Shown here: one piece after another, positions 16,573 through 24,895 of the stretch
Numbering within the stretch: position 1 is the first letter of the stretch
Layout: each line of letters begins with the position of its first letter
NCBI GenBank assembly: GCA_001800135.1
Contig: MGUU01000025.1
Location: 62,001-126,000 of the forward strand
From: Elusimicrobia bacterium RIFCSPLOWO2_02_FULL_39_32
GTDB taxonomy: Bacteria > Elusimicrobiota > Elusimicrobia > 2-02-FULL-39-32
Direction: 5' to 3'
Length of the DNA: 64,000 nucleotides
Translations under genes and position numbers: made by a program
Notes under the pieces: generated by a model
The model's input: the letters and a program-made list of their open reading frames with translations, nothing else
Databases searched by the model: none
What the model was told of the DNA's origin: nothing

Positions 16573-16601
16573 TTGACAGAAAAGTCATTAGTTACTAGTG
16601 T
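16573..16601 (+). promoter_or_regulatory. Sigma70-type promoter upstream of the propeller-FlgO-caspase genes
   Basis: TTGACA (16573-16578), a 17-nt spacer and TAGTGT (16596-16601). The -35 is perfect; the -10 is weak. It gives a leader of about 75 nt before the ATG at 16682, which has AGGAGG 10 nt upstream. The rest of the 16453-16681 gap shows nothing else. Confidence 0.55.
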
Positions 16602-16681
16602 ATTTCCAATGGTTGAATTATTTCTCACCTATATTGGACAATAGGTTGCGGCCAAAATTACATGTCAGGAGGTATTTTAGA

Positions 16682-18529
16682 ATGAAGCGTCTTGCAGCAT
16701 TCATCATCATTTCTTTCTTATTTTGTTTTTGTGTGATCAGCCAACAAACTTCGGCGCGCGCCGAAGACGCCGGCAATAACGAGGATGCGACTGAGTCTAA
16801 AGCAGCTCCGATCTGGGCCCATGATTTTAACCAAATGATTTACAAAATAGAAGCTCTCCCTAATGGTTTTTTAGCCGTTACTTCTGGTCCAAAAAAGAAG
16901 GAACGAAAATCAGAGAAAAATGAGGAGGAGATCAAACTATGGTTATTGGATGGTCGGAATGGAAACGTGGTCTGGAATGAGCCTGAAAAAGGAAACCAAA
17001 TCATCGCGGGCAATCCGCATCCTATCGTGGTAAAGCAGGATGAAAATTCATTGAACCTCAAAGCGATGGACCGCAGCGGTGGCGAGGTCTGGTCAAATAC
17101 TCACCCTGGCGTCAGTTTATCCGCAGCCGTAGATCAGGAACAGAATCAACTAATCCTTCTTGAATCAGAAAAGAGTTGGTGGGATCAATCCAAAGAACAA
17201 AATGTAACACTCAAAGTTATTTCCTTAAATGATGGGACGCTCGTTTGGCAAGCGGAATTAGGAGCCTTTCGTTTGCCCATTGTAATTCCGTCCACAGTCA
17301 TGCAGATAACTCCAAAGTCTATCTGGATTGCAGCCGGCGGAAAAGTATTGTCAGTTAACCGGGAAACCAGAAGCGTAGCATTTAACCAGATTCTGGAAGC
17401 CACTCTAGAAAAGGAATCGTCCCCAAACCTTGAATGGCATGCAACCGACCAATTTGCCGCTCTAGCGCTGGATAATGGCATTTGTTTTCTCAATGCTGAC
17501 AAAGGCTTAGCATGGTCTAAAACATTCAAAAAGATGATTCCCGACACTGTTGCCTTTACGGAAACCATGGTTGTAGCTGGTTACCGAATTCCCAAAAGAG
17601 AACGATCCAAAGTTCTTATACTTGCCTATGACCGAAAAAGCGGCGAGGAAAAATGGCGGTATCAAGGGCGCGATGGAATGATGGCCAAGTGGGACCGTGT
17701 TCAAGCTCCTCCCATCGGGTTAGCAGTTAGTGAAGATCGAGTGGCCCTGGCCTTGAAAAACAGTCTCATCGGTCTGGATACCGTCACAGGCAAAATTGCT
17801 TACAAGACTAATCTAAAAAAGAAAAACTACACCTATGCAAAACAGATCGAAAGATGGAAAGATCTTGTTATTATTCATGGCGCGCTGGAAATCCGAGCAC
17901 ATGATTTAATGTCAGGCAAACTAAAGTGGCGGATCAATAACTTCGGCGCCCCAAAGGATTATGCCCAGCGCAATCAAAAACTCTCAGCAGGATTAATGAA
18001 AATAGGATTTCAAGCTGCTGCTTCCATGCAGGAGTTCAGCGCTCAAAGCATGCAGTCATTAGCCAATACAAAAGTGGGCGGAAAATCCGGAAGCCATTAT
18101 TCTCACTATGTTTTCAGTCCCAGCGCCCGATACCAGTTGACCTCTGCGGCTCAACAAGCAGGACGGAGCAGCGCTTGGTATAAGGTAGGAGCATCTGATC
18201 TTGAATTTACAGGTCTCAGCAGGTGGATTGAGATTGTGCATTATGCCCCTGACACCCGCTTGCATGTGCAACCCAAAGTTGTGGATACCAATATATTCGC
18301 ATTTATGCCATTCAGAATAGCAAGTATTGCAGCCGTAAGCCTTAAAGATGGCACTTACAAGGAGGCTCTGCCACTAAAAGCCGCAAGCAGTTGCATCACT
18401 GCCCTTTGCGTGGATATGGCAGAGGGGCTGCTCTATTACGCCAATCACAAGTTAGCCCCAGCCTGCACAAAATACAAACATATTCAGGCATACAAAATTC
18501 CCAAAAACCTGCAGGAACTTGACAACTGA
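16682..18529 (+). CDS. Exported PQQ-type beta-propeller repeat protein
   Basis: 615 residues from the ATG with AGGAGG upstream. A signal peptide (MKRLAAFIIISFLFCFCVIS, cut near SARAED) is followed by at least six propeller blades with the PQQ/BamB-like pattern of a strand, D-x-x-x-G and W: LLDGRNGNVVWNE, AMDRSGGEVWSN, SLNDGTLVWQAELG, AYDRKSGEEKWRYQG, LDTVTGKIAYKT, AHDLMSGKLKWRINNFG and SLKDGTYKE. No PQQ-dependent dehydrogenase active site is evident, so it is more likely a binding scaffold, as BamB is. G+C looks higher than in neighbouring genes, hinting at transfer. It heads a set with the FlgO/DUF4384 and caspase genes. A region near residue 480 (GGKSGSHYSHYVFSPSARYQ) breaks the blade pattern. 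Confidence 0.7.
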   Translation: MKRLAAFIIISFLFCFCVISQQTSARAEDAGNNEDATESKAAPIWAHDFNQMIYKIEALPNGFLAVTSGPKKKERKSEKNEEEIKLWLLDGRNGNVVWNEPEKGNQIIAGNPHPIVVKQDENSLNLKAMDRSGGEVWSNTHPGVSLSAAVDQEQNQLILLESEKSWWDQSKEQNVTLKVISLNDGTLVWQAELGAFRLPIVIPSTVMQITPKSIWIAAGGKVLSVNRETRSVAFNQILEATLEKESSPNLEWHATDQFAALALDNGICFLNADKGLAWSKTFKKMIPDTVAFTETMVVAGYRIPKRERSKVLILAYDRKSGEEKWRYQGRDGMMAKWDRVQAPPIGLAVSEDRVALALKNSLIGLDTVTGKIAYKTNLKKKNYTYAKQIERWKDLVIIHGALEIRAHDLMSGKLKWRINNFGAPKDYAQRNQKLSAGLMKIGFQAAASMQEFSAQSMQSLANTKVGGKSGSHYSHYVFSPSARYQLTSAAQQAGRSSAWYKVGASDLEFTGLSRWIEIVHYAPDTRLHVQPKVVDTNIFAFMPFRIASIAAVSLKDGTYKEALPLKAASSCITALCVDMAEGLLYYANHKLAPACTKYKHIQAYKIPKNLQELDN

Positions 18530-18570
18530 AATTCCATATCCTTAAAAAATGCATATAAAAATATAAGCCC

Positions 18571-18599
18571 TTGATTCATTGTGTTTTCAGGGCTATAAT
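18571..18599 (+). promoter_or_regulatory. Promoter TTGATT-17-TATAAT abutting the next start codon
   Basis: TTGATT at 18571-18576, 17 nt, and a perfect TATAAT at 18594-18599; the ATG of the FlgO/DUF4384 gene is at 18605, so transcription would begin at the start codon (leaderless). The same stretch forms an AGCCCT/AGGGCT inverted repeat around the -35 box and spacer, a possible operator. Confidence 0.6.
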
Positions 18600-18604
18600 A
18601 ATTT

Positions 18605-19915
18605 ATGATTATTTTTACCCTCATCTGCTTTATCTTTTTCTCCCTCAATCCTTATTTCTTATATTGCGCTCCTAATAAACAGATCGTCTCAGTAGTTAAA
18701 TCATTGTCGGACCAACTTTGTAAAAAACTCCCGCCTTCTGATTTATCTGTGGCGGTCATGCCTTTTGAAAATACTGAAGGAAAAGTAACTCAGCTCGGAC
18801 AACTGATTGCCGATGGAATCTCCAAAGAGTTAGTGGCCAGCAAAAAAATAAAAGTGGTGGAGAGAAAGGATCTTGATAAAATCTATCGAGAATGGAAATT
18901 GAATTTAACCGGAGCAGTCAATTCACAATCAACTCGAGAAATTGGTGAAATGACCGGAGCCTCTTACTTATTGTTGGGAAGCATTCAAAAGATGGGAGCT
19001 AACGAGATGCTATTTTTTTCGAAACTTGTAAAAACAGATTCAGCGGAAATTCATCAGGCTGCAAGCGTTTCAATGAAAGCGGACGATGAAACCTTGCTTT
19101 TGAATCGCCCGGTGGAAAAGGCTGAAGAATCTAAAGATGATGCCGTAATCCTATCAAAAAAGGGACTGAGAAACTGCGTTTGGGTGGAATCTCCAGGAGT
19201 GGTAAGGTTTGGCGTTAACGAAACTAAAAATCAGGCGCGCGCAAGAGCCATTGTTAAAGCTCGGCAAAAAGCGATGACGGCAATTCTAGACGAGGAGACT
19301 GCTGAAGAATTCTCAAATTTCAGTGAAGCAGCATTCAAAAAAGAGAACCAACTGATTGAAAATGTCTTGCTTTTAACCCGGTATGGCAGAATTACCGAAG
19401 AAAAAATTATGGAAGAAAATGTGGTGGATGCTAAAGATTGTAAAGCATGCCGATATAGAGTGGTGTTGCAGGATTGCGTCACTCCTCCAAAAGAAAATAT
19501 TGATAAAGGATTTCAAGTAAGTTTGAGCCTTAGCCGCACAGAATTTAAGGAAGAAGAATCTGCGCAAGTCATCATCGGCGCGACTCGCGATTCCTATATT
19601 TATTTGATGAGTGTGGACAAAGATTGGAATCAAGTGACTGCTTTCCCCAATTCGCTAATTAAAGAGAACTTTATCAAAGCAAATGACATTTTCATTTATC
19701 CAGATGAATCACATAAAAAGAACGGCGTTCGTCTTGTGGCGGAACTTCCAGAAGGAGCGGAGTTTTCTGCAGAGACGCTTCGAGCGCTGGCAACTAAACA
19801 ACCCATTCCTGAATCGCTGTTGAATGAAAAATATAATCTTCTCTTAGAAAAATTGAGTGAATCCAACATAGACTGGTGTGAATCTGCCAGCGCCTTTACA
19901 ATTCGCAAGAGGTAA
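18605..19915 (+). CDS. Exported FlgO/CsgG-like protein with DUF4384 domain
   Basis: 436 residues. A hydrophobic signal (MIIFTLICFIFFSLNPYFL) precedes a FlgO/TolB-N-like domain at about 45-160: LSVAVMPFENTEGKV, LGQLIADGISKELVASKKIK, VVERKDLDKIYREW and GASYLLLGSIQKMG. A middle region (RARAIVKARQKAMTAIL) resembles the helical repeat of LPP20-like proteins. The C-terminal third (VSLSLSRTEFKEEESAQVII, YLMSVDKDWNQVTAFPN) is DUF4384, a beta domain often found beside bacterial caspase-like peptidases. It probably acts in the periplasm or at the outer membrane as an adaptor. It stops 7 nt before the caspase gene, which supports joint action. Confidence 0.7.
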   Translation: MIIFTLICFIFFSLNPYFLYCAPNKQIVSVVKSLSDQLCKKLPPSDLSVAVMPFENTEGKVTQLGQLIADGISKELVASKKIKVVERKDLDKIYREWKLNLTGAVNSQSTREIGEMTGASYLLLGSIQKMGANEMLFFSKLVKTDSAEIHQAASVSMKADDETLLLNRPVEKAEESKDDAVILSKKGLRNCVWVESPGVVRFGVNETKNQARARAIVKARQKAMTAILDEETAEEFSNFSEAAFKKENQLIENVLLLTRYGRITEEKIMEENVVDAKDCKACRYRVVLQDCVTPPKENIDKGFQVSLSLSRTEFKEEESAQVIIGATRDSYIYLMSVDKDWNQVTAFPNSLIKENFIKANDIFIYPDESHKKNGVRLVAELPEGAEFSAETLRALATKQPIPESLLNEKYNLLLEKLSESNIDWCESASAFTIRKR

Positions 19916-19922
19916 TCACAAT

Positions 19923-21317
19923 ATGAAAAAGTTTTTAAACAGTTTGAACCCGATGTGTGTTTTTGTGTTGATCCTGTCGCTGGCAGGATGCGCCACACCT
20001 TTGGTACGCGCGGTTAAAAAGGGGCAAACACAAAAAGTTGTAGCGTTAATTGAGAAGGGATCCGCAATAGATGATAAAGCATTGATGTGGGCAGCTTATA
20101 GAGGGGATGCGGAAACTGTGAAAGTTTTACTGGATCAAGGAGCGGATGTGAATAAAAAGAAGGCTACTTTTTGGGATTTTGGTGATTTGGTTACCCCTTT
20201 GATGATTGCTGTGCGCTACGGGCATACTGATGCCGTAAGAATTTTGTTAGATCATGGCGCAGATGTTAATTTAAAACACAGCGGTGTTACCGCGCTTTTT
20301 TATGCGGCTTTCTACGGCCACAGCGATATTGTTAATATACTGCTTGCTAAGGGAGCAGCTGTCAGCGCAACTGATATTCAGTATGCAGAACTGAATGGCT
20401 ACAAAACCTTAGCGGAATTACTTGATAGGGTTAGTAAAAAGCAGTCTTCCCAAATCCTTGGCGAAAATAGTTTGGCTCCTGATTCAACAGCTTCTGCCTC
20501 TTTGCCCCAAAATAATCTAATTGAACAGCCCGTCTTATTAAAATCCGAGGTTGATGTTCCTATCTATAAAGCTCAAGAAAATCCAAATGATTTTGCATTG
20601 GTGATTGGGGTTGAAAAATATTCTAATCAGCTCCCCGATGCACAGTTCGCTGAACGGGATGCAGAAGCAATTAAAAATCATCTAATTGCTTTAGGGGTTC
20701 CTCCTCGTCAAATAAAACTACTTACCAATCATCAAGCAACAAAAGCTAATGTTGAGGCTTACTTAGAAGAATGGCTGCCTAGAAATGTTAAAGAACCAAG
20801 CCGGGTTTTTTTCTATTATTCCGGTCATGGAGCGCCAGACCTTAAGTCTGGACAAGCTTATCTTGTTCTTTATGATGGGAATCCGGACTTTCTTGGTATA
20901 ACCGGTTATCCGATCAAGAAACTCTACTCAATTCTTAACTCTTTGAAAACAAAGGAAATTATTGTTGCCATTGATTCCTGTTTTTCCGGTGCAGGAGGGA
21001 GATCAGTTCTAGCGCAAGGGGCCCGACCTTTGGTTACAAAAGTTGATGTGGAAATTCCTGCAGCTAATAAGATGACGATTTTTTCTGCTTCAGCAGGAAA
21101 CGAAATTTCCGGAACAATAGAGGATCAGGGACATGGAGCCTTCACTTATTATTTTTTGAAAGGTCTGAATGGCGAGGCAATAGATCGTTCGGGTCAAGTG
21201 ACAGCGCAATCGCTTTACGATTATCTAAAACCGAAAGTTCAAGATGCAGCAAACCTTAAAAATCGCGACCAGACTCCTCAGTTAGTGTCTAGTAAAACTC
21301 CTCTAAAATTAAGATAA
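19923..21317 (+). CDS. Ankyrin-repeat caspase-like lipoprotein (peptidase C14)
   Basis: 464 residues. The N-terminus ends in the lipobox LAGC with the lipidated Cys at residue 23. Residues 50-150 form about three ankyrin repeats (DDKALMWAAYRGDAETVKVL, TPLMIAVRYGHTDAVRILL, TALFYAAFYGHSDIVNILL). Residues 222-464 are a caspase-like domain starting DFALVIGVEKYSN; the catalytic dyad is visible as His302 in YYSGHGAP and Cys353 in IDSCFSG, so it should be active. Being a lipoprotein, the peptidase would sit in the periplasm or on the surface, unlike most cytoplasmic defence caspases. The start at 19923 is set by the signal peptide; an upstream ATG at 19878 would place 15 residues before it. Confidence 0.9.
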   Translation: MKKFLNSLNPMCVFVLILSLAGCATPLVRAVKKGQTQKVVALIEKGSAIDDKALMWAAYRGDAETVKVLLDQGADVNKKKATFWDFGDLVTPLMIAVRYGHTDAVRILLDHGADVNLKHSGVTALFYAAFYGHSDIVNILLAKGAAVSATDIQYAELNGYKTLAELLDRVSKKQSSQILGENSLAPDSTASASLPQNNLIEQPVLLKSEVDVPIYKAQENPNDFALVIGVEKYSNQLPDAQFAERDAEAIKNHLIALGVPPRQIKLLTNHQATKANVEAYLEEWLPRNVKEPSRVFFYYSGHGAPDLKSGQAYLVLYDGNPDFLGITGYPIKKLYSILNSLKTKEIIVAIDSCFSGAGGRSVLAQGARPLVTKVDVEIPAANKMTIFSASAGNEISGTIEDQGHGAFTYYFLKGLNGEAIDRSGQVTAQSLYDYLKPKVQDAANLKNRDQTPQLVSSKTPLKLR

Positions 21318-21353
21318 ACTTTCAAAATAAAACGCAAGCTCCCAAATTAGATA

Positions 21354-21575
21354 ATGCTAATTAAACTTAAAGTTCATCCAGACTCGAAAAAGAGTTCTCT
21401 GGTAAAAAAAACAGAGGATGCCTATGAGGTATGGGTAAGAGCGCCTAGAGAAAGGGGGCTGGCAAACAAAGCAGCTCTAGAGTTTCTAGCCAAAGCTCTG
21501 AACCAAAATCCAGGACGACTGCATATTGTTAAGGGTGCAACCTCTCCCAATAAAATCGTAAAAGTTTTAGGTTAA
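21354..21575 (+). CDS. DUF167 (YggU/UPF0235) family protein
   Basis: 73 residues, typical for the family: IKLKVHPDSKKSSLVKK, EVWVRAPRERGLANKAALEF and GRLHIVKGATSPNKIVKVLG. The fold is known (YggU, human C15orf40) but the function is not. It follows the caspase gene by 36 nt and probably belongs to the core genome, marking the right edge of the accessory region. Confidence 0.9.
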   Translation: MLIKLKVHPDSKKSSLVKKTEDAYEVWVRAPRERGLANKAALEFLAKALNQNPGRLHIVKGATSPNKIVKVLG

Positions 21576-21624
21576 AAGTAGTGCGGACAAGATAATAAAA
21601 ATGAAAAGCTTCAGAATCATCCCC

Positions 21625-22737
21625 CTATGAATGAAGCAAAGAAATCAATTGCTTTTGTATTTTGTTCGGTCTGCGGATTAAAGTGAGCATGGCAGTGGTA
21701 AGAGTTTGATTCCTGATCACTGCTCTTAAAGGGCTGCCAATTTTTTGACGAACCCAATATCTTTTTTTCCAGCGCCGCACATATTCTTTCCAAGCCAGCA
21801 TTGATTCTTTATACTTTTCAAACGCATGATACAGCATCGAGCCAGAACTTAAAGCCCGGGCAATTCCTTCACCCATAAACGGATCACAAACGCCTGCGGC
21901 ATCCCCCACCGCAAAAATCCCGGGACTTAAATCCACAGCTTGCCCAAAAGGAAGAGGACCCACTCCTTTCCAAGTAGAGTTCTCAAGAGCGCCTCTCAAT
22001 TTATTTTTTAAAGCAGACTGACATTCAATTAAATGAGTTAAAAATTCGTTCCACTCTCCTTTAAAATCTTTTTTAAAATTGCTGTGAATTAATCCGCTTA
22101 CATTGCTACTACCGTTTTTAAAAGTTAAAGTTCCAAAATATCCTCCTGGAAAAAAATGTAAGGAAAGTTCTCCCGGGATGGGGTTTAATGTTTTAAATTC
22201 AGCATTCCAACCAAACCAACCTGTTGTTTCATGAACTTCCTTTTTAAAAAGAGAAAATCGTCCCTCTGCCGCAACCACTACCTCGCTTTCCAAAACAAAT
22301 TTCTTTTTCTCCGAAGTCGAGACAGCCTCTACTTTCCAGTAAGAGTCGCTTATTTTTTGAATTTTATTAACGCACATTCCCCATTCAATCTCAACATTTA
22401 TTTTTTTTGCCTCTAAAATTAGTAATTCTTCAAGTTCTTTTCTGGGAATGGCTAGCCCAGAAAAATTTTTAACCTGGCAAGGAACCGTAGCTTTTAGCTT
22501 ATCGTTCTGATAAAGAAATGCCTCAGGAACAAAACAGCCTTTTTCACGAGCGCTCTTTAAAAGACCCAACCACTGTAAGTGTTGGGAAGCTTCCGCGCTT
22601 AAAAATGAGCCGCACACTCTCTTCTGCCATTCTTTTCTTTGTTCCAAGACGCGCACAGAAAATCCTGCTCTAGCCAAACCTATAGAAGCGCTCAATCCCG
22701 CAGGGCCTGCTCCAACTACAATTGCAGTTAAATTCAT
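21625..22737 (-). CDS. FAD-dependent oxidoreductase (geranylgeranyl-reductase-like) of a type III PKS cluster
   Basis: 370 residues. Rossmann FAD motif AIVVGAGPAGLSASIGLARAG, then RVLEQRKEWQKRVCGSFLS, the DG-like segment VVAAEGRFSLFKK and the second FAD motif FAVGDAAGVCDPFMGEGIARAL. The pattern is that of aromatic-ring hydroxylases and geranylgeranyl reductases. Its start overlaps the methyltransferase stop by 4 nt. The trio of polyketide synthase, methyltransferase and flavoprotein resembles Streptomyces srsABC, where the flavoprotein hydroxylates an alkylresorcinol to a quinone; the same step is a reasonable guess here. Confidence 0.8.
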   Translation of the reverse strand: MNLTAIVVGAGPAGLSASIGLARAGFSVRVLEQRKEWQKRVCGSFLSAEASQHLQWLGLLKSAREKGCFVPEAFLYQNDKLKATVPCQVKNFSGLAIPRKELEELLILEAKKINVEIEWGMCVNKIQKISDSYWKVEAVSTSEKKKFVLESEVVVAAEGRFSLFKKEVHETTGWFGWNAEFKTLNPIPGELSLHFFPGGYFGTLTFKNGSSNVSGLIHSNFKKDFKGEWNEFLTHLIECQSALKNKLRGALENSTWKGVGPLPFGQAVDLSPGIFAVGDAAGVCDPFMGEGIARALSSGSMLYHAFEKYKESMLAWKEYVRRWKKRYWVRQKIGSPLRAVIRNQTLTTAMLTLIRRPNKIQKQLISLLHS

Positions 22738-23441
22738 TTTTTTTCCCCAGCAAGGCTAAGTCTAAAAAATGATTCTTTTTGCGCTTTTAAATAGTGCAAA
22801 CCCAGAGAATGGGCTAAATCTTTGAGCTCCCTTACAGTAAAAGATCTCTGCACGGATAATGGACCATCGTTCCGAACGATTCGATTCCCAATCAAGTAAC
22901 TTAAAATAGTAATGCCCGCATATGCGGGCCAAGAGCGCTCTAAGTCGCTAATAATGATGCCTCGATTGCTAAGACGGTTAAACTTATCTAGAACCGCGGA
23001 ACAATGCTCAGAAAAAATATGGTGAAGAACAAGTGAAGCAATCACATAATCATAGGAATTTTTGGATTCATCCAAATCTAAAATATTGCGCTCTTCAATT
23101 AGTATATTGGGAAATTCTCGAGTGTTCTCTCTAGCAAAAGCAGCAATTTGTGGAACAAGTTCTAAGCCGGTAATTTCAACTTTAATATTTTTAGATTTTG
23201 CCCATTGCGCAATAGCAAGTGGGATGTCTGCTAGTCCGCAGCCAACATCTAAAATCTTAATTGTTTCAGTAGTTCTCCAAGAAGCGCTAAACACATTCAA
23301 AATTTTAAGGATCAGGGCGCATCCGCCAAAATAGCGGTTGGTGATCTTTAAAAATCTAAGAGCTCCTATCATTTCCTGATCTGTACATACAGAAGTATCC
23401 ATCAGTTCTAGCTTGTCCAAGCGCTGGCTAAAGTCAACCAT
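22734..23441 (-). CDS. SAM-dependent methyltransferase of the type III PKS cluster
   Basis: 235 residues. The SAM-binding motif is TIKILDVGCGLADIPLAIA, with the acidic end of strand 2 at ITGLELVPQ and motif post-I YDYVIASLVLHHIF. The start is the ATG at 23441 with AGGAG 7 nt upstream; a GTG one codon earlier is possible. It likely methylates a ring hydroxyl or carbon of the polyketide product, by analogy with SrsB. It lies 4 nt into the flavoprotein gene, but is separated from the polyketide synthase by a 246-nt gap filled by a MITE-like element. Confidence 0.85.
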   Translation of the reverse strand: MVDFSQRLDKLELMDTSVCTDQEMIGALRFLKITNRYFGGCALILKILNVFSASWRTTETIKILDVGCGLADIPLAIAQWAKSKNIKVEITGLELVPQIAAFARENTREFPNILIEERNILDLDESKNSYDYVIASLVLHHIFSEHCSAVLDKFNRLSNRGIIISDLERSWPAYAGITILSYLIGNRIVRNDGPLSVQRSFTVRELKDLAHSLGLHYLKAQKESFFRLSLAGEKK

Positions 23442-23482
23442 CACCCTGCTCCTATTTAGTATATAAAAGCGTCATAATATGT

Positions 23483-23679
23483 AACCGTTTAGCGGAGGGT
23501 TGTCGTTCCAGTTCCGGTAGTCATTCCCGATACAAGCGGGAATGACTGGAGGCGAAGCACTCTCGCAGCGAAGCAGCACTCGTCCCAAAGGGACTGTCCC
23601 TTCCTACAAAAGAATCTTTTAAGAGGAGGGACGAGCGAAGCGAGTGGTGTCCTTTAGGACGATCTTGCGCTAAACGGTT
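23483..23679. mobile_element. MITE-like element with 12-bp perfect terminal inverted repeats
   Basis: 197 nt bounded by AACCGTTTAGCG (23483-23494) and CGCTAAACGGTT (23668-23679). CATAAT occurs just outside on both sides (23473-23478 and 23682-23687), a possible target duplication. Inside are an 11-bp hairpin AGTCATTCCCG-N7-CGGGAATGACT (23519-23547), similar in style to Neisseria dRS3 repeats, the hairpin GTCCC-AAA-GGGAC, and GCGAAGC modules shared with the insert in the yaeQ-like gene. There is no coding capacity for a transposase. It separates the polyketide synthase gene from its methyltransferase. Confidence 0.65.
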
Positions 23680-23690
23680 GCCATAATGCT

Positions 23691-24740
23691 CTAAAACCGG
23701 ATGACACATCCATGCACAGAAAATCCAGCTCCAAAAGCGACCATTAAACCAAAATCATTTGGTTTTGGGGGAAGGCTGGAATTTAAAATTTCGTTCAAAA
23801 CATAAAGAACCGTGGGAGAAGAAATATTTCCAAAATTTTTTAAAATCTCCCTGGAAGGGAATACCTCTTTGTCGGTCAACCTAAGAACTTTTTGAATTTG
23901 GTCTAGTACCTTAGAACCTCCTGAGTGAAGAATCCAATGCGCTACATCAGACTTTTTCAAACCCATCTTTAATAAACATTGTTTTACAACTGCCTCTACT
24001 GATTGTCCTGCCTGTTGCGGAACATCTTTTCCCAGAACATTGCGTAAACGCCCCATTTCAGTTTTAAATCGTAAAGTCTCTTTCCATTCAGGGTAAGTTA
24101 AAGAGTGAAACATGCAAAGTTCAGCAACTCCCGGCTCTTCCATATTTTTTAAAACTAAAGATGCAGAACCATCTGCAAAAATTCCATTAGAAATGACCAA
24201 ATCCGCAGAGTCATCTACAAAAATAGCTGAAGAACAAATTTCCGTGGAAACAAATGCCGCAACAGCTTTTGGATAGGCATGCAAAAAATTGTGGCACTGT
24301 TCCATGGCAGGGAGCGCGCTGCCGCAGCCCATGCCTACTACATCTAGAGTTCTTACATCCTTTCTTAAATCGCATTTCCCAATTAATTGAGCTGACAATC
24401 CCGGGCAGAGATAGCCGGTGCATGTGCTCACAGCTAAAAAATCAAGCTCTTCTGGTTTAATTTTAGCTTTTACTAAAGCCCCTAAAATAGATTGCGCAGA
24501 TAATTTTAAAGCCTTTTCTTCAAATCTGTGGTTAATTTTATCAGGATCTTTTTCTAGAACATCTTCAATCTTATCAAAAACAAAATGGCGCTTAGCAATC
24601 CCTTTATGAGTAAGAACTTTTTTATAAAGTTTTCTGCAGGCTGGGCTTGTTTTAAAATTCTTTAGAATAAATTTCAAAGACTGCTCTTGGGTTAGAGAAA
24701 GGGGTGGGACTGCAGTATGGAGACCCGCTATTTTAATCAT
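23691..24740 (-). CDS. Type III polyketide synthase (chalcone/stilbene synthase family)
   Basis: 349 residues. The catalytic triad of the family is visible: Cys139 in VVGMGCGSALP, His272 in HWILHSGG and Asn305 in FGNISSPTVL, with the closing GFG-like loop at VAFGAGFSVHG. It should extend an acyl starter with malonyl-CoA to an alkylpyrone or alkylresorcinol. The ATG at 24740 has AGGA 5 nt upstream and matches the family start; a TTG at 24758 is less likely. The downstream methyltransferase and flavoprotein suggest a modified phenolic lipid, which could serve as an envelope lipid or quinone. Starter length cannot be read from sequence. Confidence 0.92.
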   Translation of the reverse strand: MIKIAGLHTAVPPLSLTQEQSLKFILKNFKTSPACRKLYKKVLTHKGIAKRHFVFDKIEDVLEKDPDKINHRFEEKALKLSAQSILGALVKAKIKPEELDFLAVSTCTGYLCPGLSAQLIGKCDLRKDVRTLDVVGMGCGSALPAMEQCHNFLHAYPKAVAAFVSTEICSSAIFVDDSADLVISNGIFADGSASLVLKNMEEPGVAELCMFHSLTYPEWKETLRFKTEMGRLRNVLGKDVPQQAGQSVEAVVKQCLLKMGLKKSDVAHWILHSGGSKVLDQIQKVLRLTDKEVFPSREILKNFGNISSPTVLYVLNEILNSSLPPKPNDFGLMVAFGAGFSVHGCVIRF

Positions 24741-24895
24741 TGTTATCCTATGAAACAATACAAAATTGTTACATTTTTTTTACAAAAAGTTGAAGACAAA
24801 CCACTTCTAATTCTGTTACAATAAATCTAGAAAGTCTAAAAATTTAAAAAATACAACTTAAATTTTAAATTTTTTAATACAAAAAAGAGGAATTT

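Noticed and set aside
23519-23547. Hairpin ATTCCCG/CGGGAAT considered as a transcription terminator or CRISPR repeat
   Set aside because: No T-run follows and there is no regularly spaced array; it is better explained as part of the MITE-like element.
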